A DNA stretch of 64,000 nucleotides from JBFLYH01 sp964630235. GTDB lineage: Bacteria > Oederibacteriota > JAAXVQ01 > JAUVAV01. Location of the stretch: positions 260,132 to 324,131 of the forward strand of contig CAZVUO010000004.1 in the NCBI GenBank assembly GCA_964630235.1. Reading direction: 5' to 3'. The notes under the pieces are model-generated. The model was not told where the DNA came from and did no database searches. It worked only from the letters and a program-made list of their open reading frames with translations. Below are positions 33,508 to 42,511 of the stretch, piece after piece (position 1 is the stretch's first letter; the number at the start of each line of letters is the position of its first letter). Position numbers and translations under genes: made by a program.

Positions 33508-34335
33508 TTAAAAAATGGCGAACAACTGGGTCAGAAAATAATCCGCGATCAGGATCGCGATGGAGGCGTTGACCACGGCGCCGGTCGTGGAGCGGCCCAC
33601 GCCCACCGCTCCGCCGTACGTGTTGAACCCGCGGTACAGGGCGAACAGGCAGATAATCAGGCCGAAAAAGAAGCTCTTGGAAAGGCCGGAAAAGACATCA
33701 CCGAATTCCACCGTGCTTTGCGCGCCATCCCAGAACACCATGCTGCTGACACCCAAATGATAGGAAGCGACGATCCAGCCGCCGATCGAGCCCAGCACGT
33801 CCGCCATGATCGTCAGCAGGGGAAGCATGAGGAGCGTGGCCAGAAACCGGGGCACGCCGATGTATTCCACCGGGTTAGCGGCCAGGGTTCGCAGGGCGTC
33901 GATCTGCTCGGTGATCTTCATGGTCCCGATCTCGGCCGCCATGGCCGACCCCACGCGCCCGGTCACCAGCAGGGCCGTGAGCACGGGGCCCAGTTCGCGG
34001 GTGAGGGACAGCGTCACGATGTTGCCGATGAAAACGGATGAACCCATGAGCTTGGATTCGAGGGTCACGCCGGTCTGCAGCGCGAGCACCATGCCCGTGA
34101 ACAGCGCCGTGGTCAAAACCACGGGGATGGACTCCACGCCCACCTGGACCATCTGTTCCAAAATGGACTGGTAGTAGAAACGGCGCAGCCGCCGGGGATG
34201 CGTCAACAGGTCGAAGCAAGCCGCCAGCAGACGGCCCAGCAGCAGGAACAACTCGCCGGTCTCGGTAATCACCTTGAGCACGGGAGCGGACATCTGATCG
34301 CTGAGCTTGAGGACCCAATTCAGGCCTTTAGGCAT
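33508..34335 (-). CDS. mlaE: ABC transporter permease MlaE
   Basis: The integral inner-membrane permease of the Mla system, about 275 residues with five to six hydrophobic segments. MlaE-family stretches are visible: 'LVTGRVGSAMAAEIGTMK' and 'EQIDALRTL..NPVEYIGVPR'. Start chosen at ATG 34335 (MPKGLNW) because GGAGG precedes it by 8 nt. It overlaps alr by 8 nt. A frame six codons longer exists but lacks support. Confidence 0.94.
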   Translation of the reverse strand: MPKGLNWVLKLSDQMSAPVLKVITETGELFLLLGRLLAACFDLLTHPRRLRRFYYQSILEQMVQVGVESIPVVLTTALFTGMVLALQTGVTLESKLMGSSVFIGNIVTLSLTRELGPVLTALLVTGRVGSAMAAEIGTMKITEQIDALRTLAANPVEYIGVPRFLATLLMLPLLTIMADVLGSIGGWIVASYHLGVSSMVFWDGAQSTVEFGDVFSGLSKSFFFGLIICLFALYRGFNTYGGAVGVGRSTTGAVVNASIAILIADYFLTQLFAIF

Positions 34336-35476
34336 GCTTTGCCTCCGGCGCAATCGCGAGGCGGGGCACGCGCGCCCCGATCGCGCACAACACTTCGTAA
34401 CTGATGGTTCCCAAGGACGCGGCCAGGTCGTCGGCCGTGCGTTCCCGCCGTCCCTGGCGGCCGATCAGCACCGCCTCCGCGCCCACGGCCACCGGACCGG
34501 CGGCCGTGACATCCGCCAGACACATGTCCATGCACACCCGGCCGACGATGGGACACAGCCGTCCGGCCACCAGCACCTGCCCGCGATTGGACCAGGCCCG
34601 GGAAAAACCGTCCGCGTAGCCGACCGGCAGCGTGGCAATGCGGGAAGAACGGCGGGTGACGAACGTATGCCCATAGGACAGGCCCGTCCCGGCCGGAACC
34701 TGCTTGACCTGGATGATCCGGCTGACCCAGCGCAGGACCGGGCGCAGCCGCACGCGGCGCTTGAACCGTTCGGCCGGATACACGCCGTAGAGCATGAGCC
34801 CGGGCCTGACCATGTCCGCGTGCGTCTCCGGCGCTTCGATGACCGCAGCCGAATTCGCGGCGTGCACGCGGTATCCCCGCCAACCGAGCCGGTGGGCCGC
34901 GTCCGCCGCCTCGGTCAAACGCCGCATCTGACGCCGCAGCAGGGACCGATCCCGGCCGTCAGCCTGCGCGAAGTGGGTGAAGATGCCCGCCAGGCGGATT
35001 CCGGACTGCCCCCGCAGCCAGTCTAAAAAGGCCGGAGCCTCGCCAGGCGCGAGGCCGATGCGCCCCATGCCCGTGTCCACTTTCAGGTGAACCGGAACGC
35101 TCATCCCCCGCTTCCGGGCCGCCCGGCTGAGCGCGAGGACCTGGGACCGGAAGACCACCGTGGGTTCAAGCCGCCAGACCGCCGCTTCCTCGGCTTCCGG
35201 CGGCTGCAGGAGCCCGAAAACAACGATCGGCTGCCGGATGCCCGCCTGCCGCAGTTCCCGGCCTTCCTCGACCGAGGCCACGCCGAACTGATCGGCGCCG
35301 GCCGCCGCCAGCGCGCGCGCGCACAGCGCGGCGCCATGGCCGTAGGCGTTGGCCTTGACCACGGCCAGCACCGGCCGCTTGGGGCCTGTTAGCCGGCGCA
35401 CCTGCCGCAAATTCCAGCGCAGGGCCGCGACATCAATTTCCGCCCACGTGGGGCGGCCGCCGTAGCGCCAGGGCAT
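34328..35476 (-). CDS. alr: Alanine racemase
   Basis: A PLP-dependent racemase making D-alanine for peptidoglycan, 382 residues. The Schiff-base lysine is K41 in 'VVKANAYGHG'. The catalytic tyrosine of the second domain is in 'GTGLSYGHTF'. 'GRVCMDMCLADVT' and 'ISYEVLCAIGARVPR' are the usual C-terminal motifs. It shares one base with the dnaB stop (TGATG) and overlaps mlaE by 8 nt. Confidence 0.96.
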   Translation of the reverse strand: MPWRYGGRPTWAEIDVAALRWNLRQVRRLTGPKRPVLAVVKANAYGHGAALCARALAAAGADQFGVASVEEGRELRQAGIRQPIVVFGLLQPPEAEEAAVWRLEPTVVFRSQVLALSRAARKRGMSVPVHLKVDTGMGRIGLAPGEAPAFLDWLRGQSGIRLAGIFTHFAQADGRDRSLLRRQMRRLTEAADAAHRLGWRGYRVHAANSAAVIEAPETHADMVRPGLMLYGVYPAERFKRRVRLRPVLRWVSRIIQVKQVPAGTGLSYGHTFVTRRSSRIATLPVGYADGFSRAWSNRGQVLVAGRLCPIVGRVCMDMCLADVTAAGPVAVGAEAVLIGRQGRRERTADDLAASLGTISYEVLCAIGARVPRLAIAPEAKHA

Positions 35477-36846
35477 CAGGCCACTCCGGCCGGCAGGCGG
35501 AAGGACATGCTGTCAAACCGCGTATACTGCTGGTTGAAGATGAGTTTGATCGTGCCGGTCGGCCCGTTGCGCTGTTTGGCCACGATGATCTCGGCCGTTT
35601 TGTCGTCGCGCTTGTCCTGGCTGTAGTAGGCCTCGCGGTAGATGAAGGTCACCACGTCCGCGTCCTGCTCAATGGCCCCGGATTCGCGCAAGTCGGACAA
35701 TTGCGGACGGCGGCCCTCGCCGCCGCGCGACTCGGGGGCCCGGGACAGCTGGGAGAGAACCAGAACCGGCACCCGCAGTTCCTTGGCCAGCGTCTTGAGA
35801 CTGCGCGAAATGCTCGCGATTTCCTGCTGCCGGTTGTCCGCGCGCCCCAGGCCGGGCATCATCTGGATGTAGTCGATCACCACCAGGCCGATGTGCTGCT
35901 CGGCCTTGAGGCGCCTGGCCTTGGAGCGGATTTCCAGCACATTGCAACTGGGAGAATCGTCAATATAAATGGGCGAATCGAAGAGGCGGCCCGCGGCCAT
36001 GGAGAGGTGTCCCAGGTCGCCTTCACCCAGCCGGCCGGTGCGCACGTTCTTCAGGTCCACGCGGGCCTCGGCGCAGAGCAGGCGCGTGACCAGCGCTTCC
36101 GAACTCATCTCCATGGAAAACAGCACGGCCGGGATTTTGGCTTCCAGGGCCGCGTGCGCGGCGATATTGAGCGCCAGGGCGGTTTTTCCCATGGAGGGGC
36201 GGGCGGCGAGAATGATCAGTTCGCCGGGCTGCAATCCAGCGGTCATTTGGTCCAGTTCCGGATATCCCGTGGGCACGCCGGTAATATGGGAATCATGCTT
36301 GGACAGGTTCTCCACCATTTCCATGGCGTCATGGATCACGTCGCGGATGGCCAGCACCGTGCCACGCTGGCGGTCCTGGGAAAGGTCGAAGATGGCCTTC
36401 TCGGCCTGGTCCAGCAGCAGGTCGGCGTTGTCCTCCTCGCCGTAGCAGCGGCCGATGACCTGGGTGGCCGTGCGGATCAAACTGCGCAGAAGGTACTTTT
36501 CCTTGACAATGCGGGCGTAGTGTTCGACGTGGGCCGTGGTCGGCACCTGGTCGGTCAGGCTGGTCAGATAGGCGGCGCCGCCGACCCGTTCCAGCTCGCC
36601 CCAGCGGGCGAGGAGGTCGGTCAGGGTGATATAGTCCACGGGTTCGTTGCGGTTGTAGAGATCGAGAATGGCGCGGAAGAGGATCCGGTGGGCTTCCTGA
36701 TAAAAACACTCTTCCTTCAGGAACTCCAGGACGCGGCCGATCGCCTCGGCGTCCAGCAGCATGGCGCCGAGCGTGGAACGCTCGGCCTCGAGGTTTTGGG
36801 GCGGTATTTTTTCAGGGGCTGAAACAGGCACAGTGCCAGTGGTCAT
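35476..36846 (-). CDS. dnaB: Replicative DNA helicase
   Basis: The hexameric 5'-3' helicase of the replication fork, 456 residues. The N-terminal helical domain (about 15-115) binds primase. The RecA-like domain has Walker A 'ARPSMGKTALALN', 'FSMEMSSEAL', Walker B 'LVVIDYIQMM' and 'LSQLSRAPE'. Inteins are common in DnaB at the Walker loop; none is present. First gene of the dnaB-alr-mla-radA-isp run, with its own promoter about 75 bp upstream. Confidence 0.98.
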   Translation of the reverse strand: MTTGTVPVSAPEKIPPQNLEAERSTLGAMLLDAEAIGRVLEFLKEECFYQEAHRILFRAILDLYNRNEPVDYITLTDLLARWGELERVGGAAYLTSLTDQVPTTAHVEHYARIVKEKYLLRSLIRTATQVIGRCYGEEDNADLLLDQAEKAIFDLSQDRQRGTVLAIRDVIHDAMEMVENLSKHDSHITGVPTGYPELDQMTAGLQPGELIILAARPSMGKTALALNIAAHAALEAKIPAVLFSMEMSSEALVTRLLCAEARVDLKNVRTGRLGEGDLGHLSMAAGRLFDSPIYIDDSPSCNVLEIRSKARRLKAEQHIGLVVIDYIQMMPGLGRADNRQQEIASISRSLKTLAKELRVPVLVLSQLSRAPESRGGEGRRPQLSDLRESGAIEQDADVVTFIYREAYYSQDKRDDKTAEIIVAKQRNGPTGTIKLIFNQQYTRFDSMSFRLPAGVA

Positions 36847-36920
36847 GCTGCCGCCTCACGTGATCAAGCCGGGTGCCGCCCGCGCCCCCGACGTGCGGGC
36901 GGGGCGAAGACCCTCATAAT

Positions 36921-36949
36921 ATAATATGGAGGAAAGCCTTGGCCACCAA
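36921..36949 (-). promoter_or_regulatory. Sigma70-like promoter for dnaB
   Basis: On the minus strand: -35 TTGGTG (36944-36949), 17-bp spacer, -10 TATTAT (36921-36926) in the 117-bp gap after rplI. Predicted leader about 67 nt. A GC-rich inverted repeat (GCCCGC/GCGGGC words at 36876-36902) lies in the leader. Confidence 0.6.
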
Positions 36950-36963
36950 AATCTAGTGCGGCG

Positions 36964-37479
36964 TTAGGCGGACGCTTCGGGAGCGTTCGCGGCGGTGTCG
37001 CTCGCGGAGTCGCCGGCCGCGGGGGCGGGAGACGGGGTTTCGGCTTGCACAACCACCGTGACTTCGGCCGTCACTTCCGGATGAAGCTTGACCTTGACTT
37101 TGAAGGTCCCGAGCGTTTTGATCGGTTCCTCCAGTTCAATCTTGCGCTTGTCCACTTCGAAGCCGCGCTGGGCGAGCTTTTGCTCGATCTCCGAAGTCGT
37201 GACCGAACCGAACAGCTTGCCGCCCTCGCCCGCCGTGGCAGTGAACACCAGGGGCTGTTGGGCCAGCGCATCGGCCTGGTACTGCGCGTCGCGCTGCACC
37301 CGGCGTTCGCGCCCCTTCTTGCTGTTCAGCTCCTGCTGCATCCGCTTCAGGTTGGAGGGCGTGGCCGTCACGGCCAGCTTTTTGGCCAGCAGGTAGTTCC
37401 GGCCGTATCCCTCGGCCACCGTGACCGTGTCGCCGGCCCGTCCCAGGCTTTTCACGTCTTCCCGCAAAATGAGTTTCAT
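36964..37479 (-). CDS. rplI: 50S ribosomal protein L9
   Basis: bL9, 171 residues. The N-terminal rRNA-binding domain begins 'MKLILREDVKSLGRAGD' with 'VAEGYGRNYLLAKKLA'. A long connecting helix and the C-terminal domain follow, and an Ala/Glu-rich tail of about 20 residues exceeds the typical 148-150 length. Last gene of the rpsF operon. Confidence 0.97.
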   Translation of the reverse strand: MKLILREDVKSLGRAGDTVTVAEGYGRNYLLAKKLAVTATPSNLKRMQQELNSKKGRERRVQRDAQYQADALAQQPLVFTATAGEGGKLFGSVTTSEIEQKLAQRGFEVDKRKIELEEPIKTLGTFKVKVKLHPEVTAEVTVVVQAETPSPAPAAGDSASDTAANAPEASA

Positions 37480-37512
37480 GTGGGTACCGCTCCTTCGCCG
37501 CGTCCCTCGGAC

Positions 37513-38268
37513 CTAGACCGTTTTCTTTTCCGTCCGCATCCGCCGCCAATCCCACCAGGTGTCCAGCACGCCCACCAGGGAGAGCAGCAGCCAGAGCGAC
37601 GGCATCAGTACCAGGGCCGACAGGATGAATAGTTTGACCAGGCGGGGCACCTCTTTTTTGCCGAAGTAAAAAAGGCCCACCGCCATTCCGATCACCAGAT
37701 ACACGCTGGCGAGCACAATCAGCACATTCAGGCCCACCCAGCCGTAAAGCGCGGGCAAACGCCCGCCTAATAATTTCAGGCACAAGCCGCCCAGCAGCAG
37801 CCAGACCAGGCCGTCTTCAGCCGACCAGAGGCGCAACGGCGGCCAGTCGTGCGCCGCGCCGGGCAAGTGGGGCGCCGCGGTTCGCAGCAGGCTGTACCCC
37901 GCAAGCGCAAAACCCAGGGCCGCGACCACGACCCACCCCAGGGCGCCCTCCCAAAAAAGCCCGGTCACCAGTTTCAGGGCCCGCTGGATCTCCGTTTCGG
38001 GCCAGCCCCACTGGCGGTAAAACACGGCCGTGAGGTTCAAGCTGGCGTCGAATTCCCGCCGCCAGCGGTCAACCAGCTCCGCCGGATTCCATCCGCTCGC
38101 CGCGAACAGCGCCAGCGCCAGCAATCCCAGAAACGTCAGCGCGCCCAGGGCGATGCAGGCCGAGGGCTTTTGCCCCTGCCGCAGCCCGAGCCACATGACG
38201 CCGATCGCGCTTCCCAGGATCAGCAGTCCCAGCCATAGCGAGAGCGACGGAATCCACCCGGCGGGCAT
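37513..38268 (-). CDS. DUF2232-type multi-spanning membrane protein
   Basis: A 251-residue, very hydrophobic protein with about six to seven membrane helices and a basic end ('RRMRTEKK'). A membrane protein of the DUF2232 (YybS-like) group is commonly found between rpsR and rplI, and the pattern agrees. The role of the family is unknown. The ATG at 38268 has only a weak AAGG. The frame stays open upstream for at least 30 codons without another ATG or GTG, so the N-terminus is uncertain. It lies 33 nt before rplI. Confidence 0.7.
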   Translation of the reverse strand: MPAGWIPSLSLWLGLLILGSAIGVMWLGLRQGQKPSACIALGALTFLGLLALALFAASGWNPAELVDRWRREFDASLNLTAVFYRQWGWPETEIQRALKLVTGLFWEGALGWVVVAALGFALAGYSLLRTAAPHLPGAAHDWPPLRLWSAEDGLVWLLLGGLCLKLLGGRLPALYGWVGLNVLIVLASVYLVIGMAVGLFYFGKKEVPRLVKLFILSALVLMPSLWLLLSLVGVLDTWWDWRRMRTEKKTV

Positions 38269-38371
38269 GCGAATCAGGCCTTGCGGGCTCTGCCCTGCAA
38301 CCGGGGAATCGAGCGAGACCAGGCGAGGGGTGACATGGCGTTCTGCGTGCTGCGGCGCGCCGCCGCCGCCA

Positions 38372-38659
38372 TCATCCGGCGGTGTAGGGGAGCAGCGCCA
38401 GAACGCGGGCGCGTTTCAAGGCCACGGTCAGCGCCCGCTGGTGTTTGGCGCAGTTGCCGGTGATCCGGCGCGGCATGATTTTTCCCCGTTCGCTGATGAA
38501 GCCTCTGATCATGTCAATCTGCTTGTAATCAATGCTGCGGACCTTGTCAGCGCAGAAACGGCAGCTCTTGCGGTGCGGACGCCGCTTGCGGTTGGGGTCC
38601 TTGGGCCTGCCGCTCTTGAATGGGGGTCTGGATGGTCTGCTTGTTCCGGTATCGTTCAT
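38372..38659 (-). CDS. rpsR: 30S ribosomal protein S18
   Basis: bS18, 95 residues. 'CRFCADKVRSIDYKQID' gives the CxxC seen in zinc-type S18. 'GKIMPRRITGNCAKHQR' is the family signature, and 'ALLPYT' the usual end. A basic, disordered N-terminal 25 residues precede the core. It lies 14 nt after ssb in the conserved rpsF-ssb-rpsR order. Confidence 0.98.
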   Translation of the reverse strand: MNDTGTSRPSRPPFKSGRPKDPNRKRRPHRKSCRFCADKVRSIDYKQIDMIRGFISERGKIMPRRITGNCAKHQRALTVALKRARVLALLPYTAG

Positions 38660-38673
38660 GCGTGCTGCCTCTC

Positions 38674-39123
38674 TTAAAAAGGAATATCGTCTTCCGGCGC
38701 GGTGTCGCCGCCGGCCACGGGCTCATGCTCCGCGCCGGCCGGCCGTTCGCCGCGGCTTTCGCCGCGCGCTTCGCCGCCCGAGCCGGCCGTGCGCTTCCGG
38801 TCCAAGAACTGCACCCGGTCTGCCACAACTTCGAGGGTGGAACGTTTTTGGCCGTCATCGGTTTCCCACTGACGGCTCTGGAGGCGGCCTTCCACGAAGA
38901 TCGAACTGCCCTTGGCCAGATACTCGGCGCAATTTTCGGCCTGCTTGCCCCAGACCACGATGTTCACGTACGTGACTTCTTCTTTGAGCTCACCGGCCTG
39001 GTTCTTATAACTCCGGTTCACGGCCAGGCGGAGATTGGTCACTGCCGACCCGTTGGGAATATAGCGCAGTTCAGGATCGCGCGTCAAATTACCCATGAGC
39101 AGGACGCGGTTGAAATTCGCCAT
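38674..39123 (-). CDS. ssb: Single-stranded DNA-binding protein
   Basis: 149 residues. The OB fold occupies 1-110 ('NRVLLMGNLTRDPELRY', 'VVWGKQAENCAEYLAKG', 'VEGRLQSRQWETDDG'). A Gly/Glu-rich linker and the acidic partner-binding tip 'DDIPF' complete it. It lies 3 nt after rpsF, as in most bacteria. Confidence 0.98.
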   Translation of the reverse strand: MANFNRVLLMGNLTRDPELRYIPNGSAVTNLRLAVNRSYKNQAGELKEEVTYVNIVVWGKQAENCAEYLAKGSSIFVEGRLQSRQWETDDGQKRSTLEVVADRVQFLDRKRTAGSGGEARGESRGERPAGAEHEPVAGGDTAPEDDIPF

Positions 39124-39126
39124 GGC

Positions 39127-39546
39127 CTACTCCGGTACGGTGTTTTCTGCGGTGGCGGCCGGTTCGGCAGGCTCGACCGGTTCGGCCAGTTCAACCGGTT
39201 CGGCTTGGGGTGCTTCCCGTTTCGGCATCGCACTCCGTTCGGAAACCGGAGCAGGCTTGGTGGTGATCTTGGTGGAAAGGTACTTCAACACTTCATCGCT
39301 GTTGCGCAGCAGACGCTCCACTTCCTGGATGGTCTCCCCGCGCCCGCGGTATTGCAGCAGGACGTAGTAGGCGGAATGGAGTTTGTTCACCGCGTAAGCG
39401 GTTTTGCGCACGCCCATTTTTTCGGTGTTCGTGACTTCGCCATGTTTCTTCTCCACGCTCTCGCGCAGGCGCCCGAGGAATTCGTCAATCTTGTCTTCTC
39501 CCATGGTCGGCGGCAGCAAGAACATGGTCTCGTACGGCGTCTTCAT
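39127..39546 (-). CDS. rpsF: 30S ribosomal protein S6
   Basis: bS6, about 139 residues from ATG 39546 (MKTPYETMFLLPP), chosen because GGAGG lies 8 nt upstream. The frame extends seven codons further without support. The ferredoxin-like core occupies about 1-95 ('KKHGEVTNTEKMGVRKTAYAV', read across 35-55). It is followed by an acidic, Pro/Glu-rich tail of about 40 residues, as in S6 proteins that are modified or bind partners at the C-terminus. First gene of the rpsF-ssb-rpsR-DUF2232-rplI operon. Confidence 0.97.
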   Translation of the reverse strand: MKTPYETMFLLPPTMGEDKIDEFLGRLRESVEKKHGEVTNTEKMGVRKTAYAVNKLHSAYYVLLQYRGRGETIQEVERLLRNSDEVLKYLSTKITTKPAPVSERSAMPKREAPQAEPVELAEPVEPAEPAATAENTVPE

Positions 39547-39629
39547 ACCCAACCTCCGTGATCGCACCCGATGAAATCAGCCTGCAAAAATCCAGCCGAA
39601 ACCGGATTATTTCAAGCGATAGACCGGGA

Positions 39630-39658
39630 ATAATAGCATACTCAGTTTTGCGGCGCAA
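39630..39658 (-). promoter_or_regulatory. Sigma70-like promoter for the rpsF operon
   Basis: On the minus strand: -35 TTGCGC (39653-39658), exactly 17 bp, -10 TATTAT (39630-39635). Predicted start near 39623, leader about 77 nt. The -35 lies in one arm of a 7-bp hairpin (GCGCAAT/ATTGCGC, 39653-39672), which may be the end signal of the preceding thiE transcript. Confidence 0.75.
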
Positions 39659-39721
39659 TCTTTTTATTGCGCATAAATGCAATTCACGGCCCAAACGTCC
39701 CCGCGAAGAATTGTTCTTTAA

Positions 39722-40387
39722 TTACAGGCTTTTTCCGGCGTCTTGATCAAGGATCATCTGCCGCAGTTCCCTGACCTTGGCCGCCGGCTCCGGAGCTTGC
39801 GTAATTTCCGTGACCATGGCCACGCGCCGGACGCCGAGGCCCAGCACGCCCGGGAGATTGTCCGCGTGGATGCCGCCCATGACCGTGAAGGGGATCTTCA
39901 CCAGCGGCAGCAGCGCCTTCAGCCCCTCGAGACCCAAAGCCGGATGAGCCGGACCTTTGGTGGCCGTGGGAAAAACCGGCCCCAGGTTGAGATAGTCCGC
40001 GCCCCCGGTTTGGGCGCGAAGCACTTCGCCGCGGTTGTGCGTGGATTGTCCCAGGATCAGCTCAGGGGCCAGCCGGCGCGCCGCGTCCAGAGGCATATCC
40101 TCCTGCCCCAGATGAACGCCGTCCGCTTCGGCGGTCAGGGCCAAGGCCACATCGTCGTTCAAAATGAAAAGCGCGTCATGCCGGTCGCACAGACGCCGGT
40201 ATTCCCGGCACAGGACCAGCAGCGCGTCACGTTTTTTTTCTTTCTCCCGCAGCTGCACGATGCGCGCGCCGCCGTCCAGGACCCGGGCCAGCACGTCCAG
40301 GCTGGACCGGCCGGCGCAGAACGCCTCGGTGATCACCGGATACACGTCCGCGTCCGTGAACCGTTCCAGGCGCTCCCGGCGGGTCAT
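39722..40387 (-). CDS. thiE: Thiamine-phosphate synthase
   Basis: Joins the HMP-pyrophosphate and thiazole-phosphate halves of thiamine; 221 residues, TIM barrel. Motifs: 'VQLREKEK' near 45-52, 'FILNDDVALA' (metal Asp), 'GVHLGQEDMP', 'STHN', 'YLNLGPVFPTATK' and 'VMGGIH'. It overlaps thiH by ATGA and is the last gene of thiS-G-H-E. No thiC, thiD or thiF is in the window. Confidence 0.95.
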   Translation of the reverse strand: MTRRERLERFTDADVYPVITEAFCAGRSSLDVLARVLDGGARIVQLREKEKKRDALLVLCREYRRLCDRHDALFILNDDVALALTAEADGVHLGQEDMPLDAARRLAPELILGQSTHNRGEVLRAQTGGADYLNLGPVFPTATKGPAHPALGLEGLKALLPLVKIPFTVMGGIHADNLPGVLGLGVRRVAMVTEITQAPEPAAKVRELRQMILDQDAGKSL

Positions 40388-41526
40388 GACGGCTCCTGGC
40401 GGGCGGCGGGTTCAAAGCCCGCGTCCCAGTCCTTCCACACCGGCTCGAAACCCAGGCGTTCCAGTTCCGCCGCGATGTCGGCCGCGCTGCGCCGGTCCTC
40501 CACCGTGAACTGCGCGGCCGCCGGCCGCTCGCCGACGGCCCCGTATCCGCCGGGCTCGGTGCAGCTGCCCGCGCTCATTTGCGTGAACCCCAGGGCCAGC
40601 AGGTGGTCGCGCAGGCCGGCCGGTTCGCGGGTGGAGAGGGAGAACGGCGCGTCCGGCAGGAACAGCCTGAGCGCGGCGACCATCTGCACCAACTGGCGGT
40701 CGCTGACCGGATGCGGCGGCGCGAAGCCGCCGGTGGCCGGCCGCAGGCGCGGAAAAGAGAGGGCCACGCTGGCGCGCCAGTACTGCTTCTGCAGGCTGCG
40801 GGCGTGCAGTCCCAGGTAAAAAGCGTCCACGCGGAAATCCGCCAGCCCCAGCAGCGCGCCCAGCGCCACCTGCCGCAAACCGGCGGCCGCGGCCAGCTGG
40901 GGCGTGAGCAGGCGGCGGTCGTAATCGCGTTTCTCGCCGGACGGGTGCATGACCGCGTACACGTCCCGCTGGTAGGTCTCCTGGTACAAGGCCAGGCCGT
41001 ATAGCCCGGCCGCGGCCAGGTCGCGGTACTCCGCGGCCTCCAGCGGATACACTTCGAGGCTCAGCTCCGGAAAAAGGCGTTTCAACCGCCGCACGCAGTC
41101 CAGCAGAAAAGGAACGGGCACGTGGCGCCGGGATTCCCCGGAGACCAGCAGCAGGTTCTGAAACCCCTGGCCGGCCAGGAACCCGGCCTGCGCCTCCACC
41201 TCGTCGAGCGTGAGGGTCCGGCGTTCAATGCGGTGGCTGCGGTTGAAGCCGCAGTAGAGGCAGGCGTTGGTGCACGCGTTGGAGACGTACAGGGGCGCGT
41301 ACAATTTCATGATCCGGCCGAAGCGCCGGCGCGTGAGGACCTGGGCCTGGCGGGCCATTTGCTCCAGGTGCGGTTCGGCCGCCGGCGAGAGCAAAGACAG
41401 CAGGTCAGCCGCTTCGAGCCGCGGCTTGGCCAGGGCGGCGGTGACGTCGTCGGCTGTCGCCTGGTGCAGGCGCGCGGTCAGGGCTTGCGGCGAGCCGTAG
41501 GGTTCCGGGGAAAAACAGGGCTGCAT
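40384..41526 (-). CDS. thiH: 2-iminoacetate synthase (radical SAM)
   Basis: Cleaves tyrosine to dehydroglycine for thiazole formation (the anaerobic-type route, in place of ThiO). Start chosen at ATG 41526 (MQPCFSPEPYG), about 380 residues. The cluster motif C-x3-C-x2-C is in 'NACTNACLYCGF', followed by 'RRTLTLDEVEAQA' and a C-terminal BATS-like region. A frame 16 codons longer exists into the repeat-containing gap. Use of ThiH suggests a low-oxygen lifestyle, which is inference. Confidence 0.94.
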   Translation of the reverse strand: MQPCFSPEPYGSPQALTARLHQATADDVTAALAKPRLEAADLLSLLSPAAEPHLEQMARQAQVLTRRRFGRIMKLYAPLYVSNACTNACLYCGFNRSHRIERRTLTLDEVEAQAGFLAGQGFQNLLLVSGESRRHVPVPFLLDCVRRLKRLFPELSLEVYPLEAAEYRDLAAAGLYGLALYQETYQRDVYAVMHPSGEKRDYDRRLLTPQLAAAAGLRQVALGALLGLADFRVDAFYLGLHARSLQKQYWRASVALSFPRLRPATGGFAPPHPVSDRQLVQMVAALRLFLPDAPFSLSTREPAGLRDHLLALGFTQMSAGSCTEPGGYGAVGERPAAAQFTVEDRRSAADIAAELERLGFEPVWKDWDAGFEPAARQEPS

Positions 41527-41589
41527 GGGACTTCCGCCTCGATCGCAGGAAACCAGCGGGTCTGTTCCCTGCACACATTCGATTCACTG

Positions 41590-41685
41590 GGCATGGCGAG
41601 GCGCCCTGGGCTTGCCGGAGGGCGCCGTGGCAATCCGGGGCGTGCCCGAAAGACCCAGATGGTTTCGCCACGCTCGCGCTGACAG
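41590..41685. repeat. Degenerate inverted pair of 'GCATTGCGAG'-type repeats
   Basis: In the 175-bp thiG-thiH gap a plus-strand copy (about 41590-41640, GGCATGGCGAGGCGCC to GTGGCAATCCGG) faces a minus-strand copy (about 41655-41685, GTCAGCGCGAGCGTGGC). Each resembles the pair between hisB and hisH with several changes. GGCGCC and GGGCGCC words inside make a local hairpin. No gene in this gap. Confidence 0.5.
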
Positions 41686-41701
41686 ATAAACGTCCGGTCC
41701 G

Positions 41702-42493
41702 TTATTTGTTCCCGCGCAAAAACCCGGTCACCGGGCTGGACGCGTCGGCTTGGTCGCGGACCGCCGCGAGGCCGGCGCGATACGCCTGCCGTCCGGCGGC
41801 CACGGCCCAGCGGAATGCCTCGGCCATGGAAACCGGGTCTCGCGCCACGGCGAGCGCGGTATTGACCAGCACCGCATCCGCTCCCATCTCGAGCGCCTCG
41901 GCCGCGTGCGACGGCGCGCCCAGTCCCGCGTCCACCACCACGGGCACCCGCGCTTCCGCGATGATGAGGTTCAGGCTGTCTTTGGTGCGCAGCCCCTGGT
42001 TGGTCCCGATGGGTGCGCCCAGGGGCATGACCGTGGCCGTGCCGGTATCTTCCAGGCGCTTGGCCAGGACCGGGTCCGCGTTCAGGTAAGGCAGCACCAC
42101 GAACCCCTCGGCGACCAGCTGCTCCGCGGCCTTGAGGGTTTCCACCGGGTCAGGCAGGAGGTTGCGCGGGTCCGGCGTGATCTCCAGCTTGACCCACTGG
42201 TTGCCCGACAGCGCCCGGGCCAGGCGCGCGATGCGCACGGCTTCTTCGGCCGTGCGGGCGCCCGACGTGTTGGGAAGAATCAGATAACGCGCCGGGTCCA
42301 AGGCCGCAAGCGTCGGGTCAGCCGGCCGGGATGGGTCCACCCGGTGCAAATCCACCCGCCGCAGGGCGACCGTCACGATCTCGGCGCCAGAGGCTTCCAC
42401 CGCGGCGGCCATGACCGCGGGCGAGGAAAACTTCCCCGTGCCCACGAACAGCCGGGACCGGATGGTCCGGCCGGCGATGATGAGTTCATCCAT
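41702..42493 (-). CDS. thiG: Thiazole synthase
   Basis: Builds the thiazole phosphate from deoxyxylulose phosphate, ThiS thiocarboxylate and dehydroglycine; 263 residues. The Schiff-base lysine is in 'WVKLEITPD'. 'NTSGARTAEEAVR', 'PLGAPIGTNQGL', 'VVDAGLGAPSHAAEAMELG'-like and 'VLVNTALA' are family motifs. 158 bp containing an imperfect palindrome separate it from thiS. Confidence 0.96.
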   Translation of the reverse strand: MDELIIAGRTIRSRLFVGTGKFSSPAVMAAAVEASGAEIVTVALRRVDLHRVDPSRPADPTLAALDPARYLILPNTSGARTAEEAVRIARLARALSGNQWVKLEITPDPRNLLPDPVETLKAAEQLVAEGFVVLPYLNADPVLAKRLEDTGTATVMPLGAPIGTNQGLRTKDSLNLIIAEARVPVVVDAGLGAPSHAAEALEMGADAVLVNTALAVARDPVSMAEAFRWAVAAGRQAYRAGLAAVRDQADASSPVTGFLRGNK

Positions 42494-42511
42494 GTTGTTC
42501 TGCCTTCCTGA

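Noticed and set aside
35476..36846. Intein in dnaB
   Set aside because: Length (456 residues) and continuous Walker A and C-terminal motifs show no insertion.
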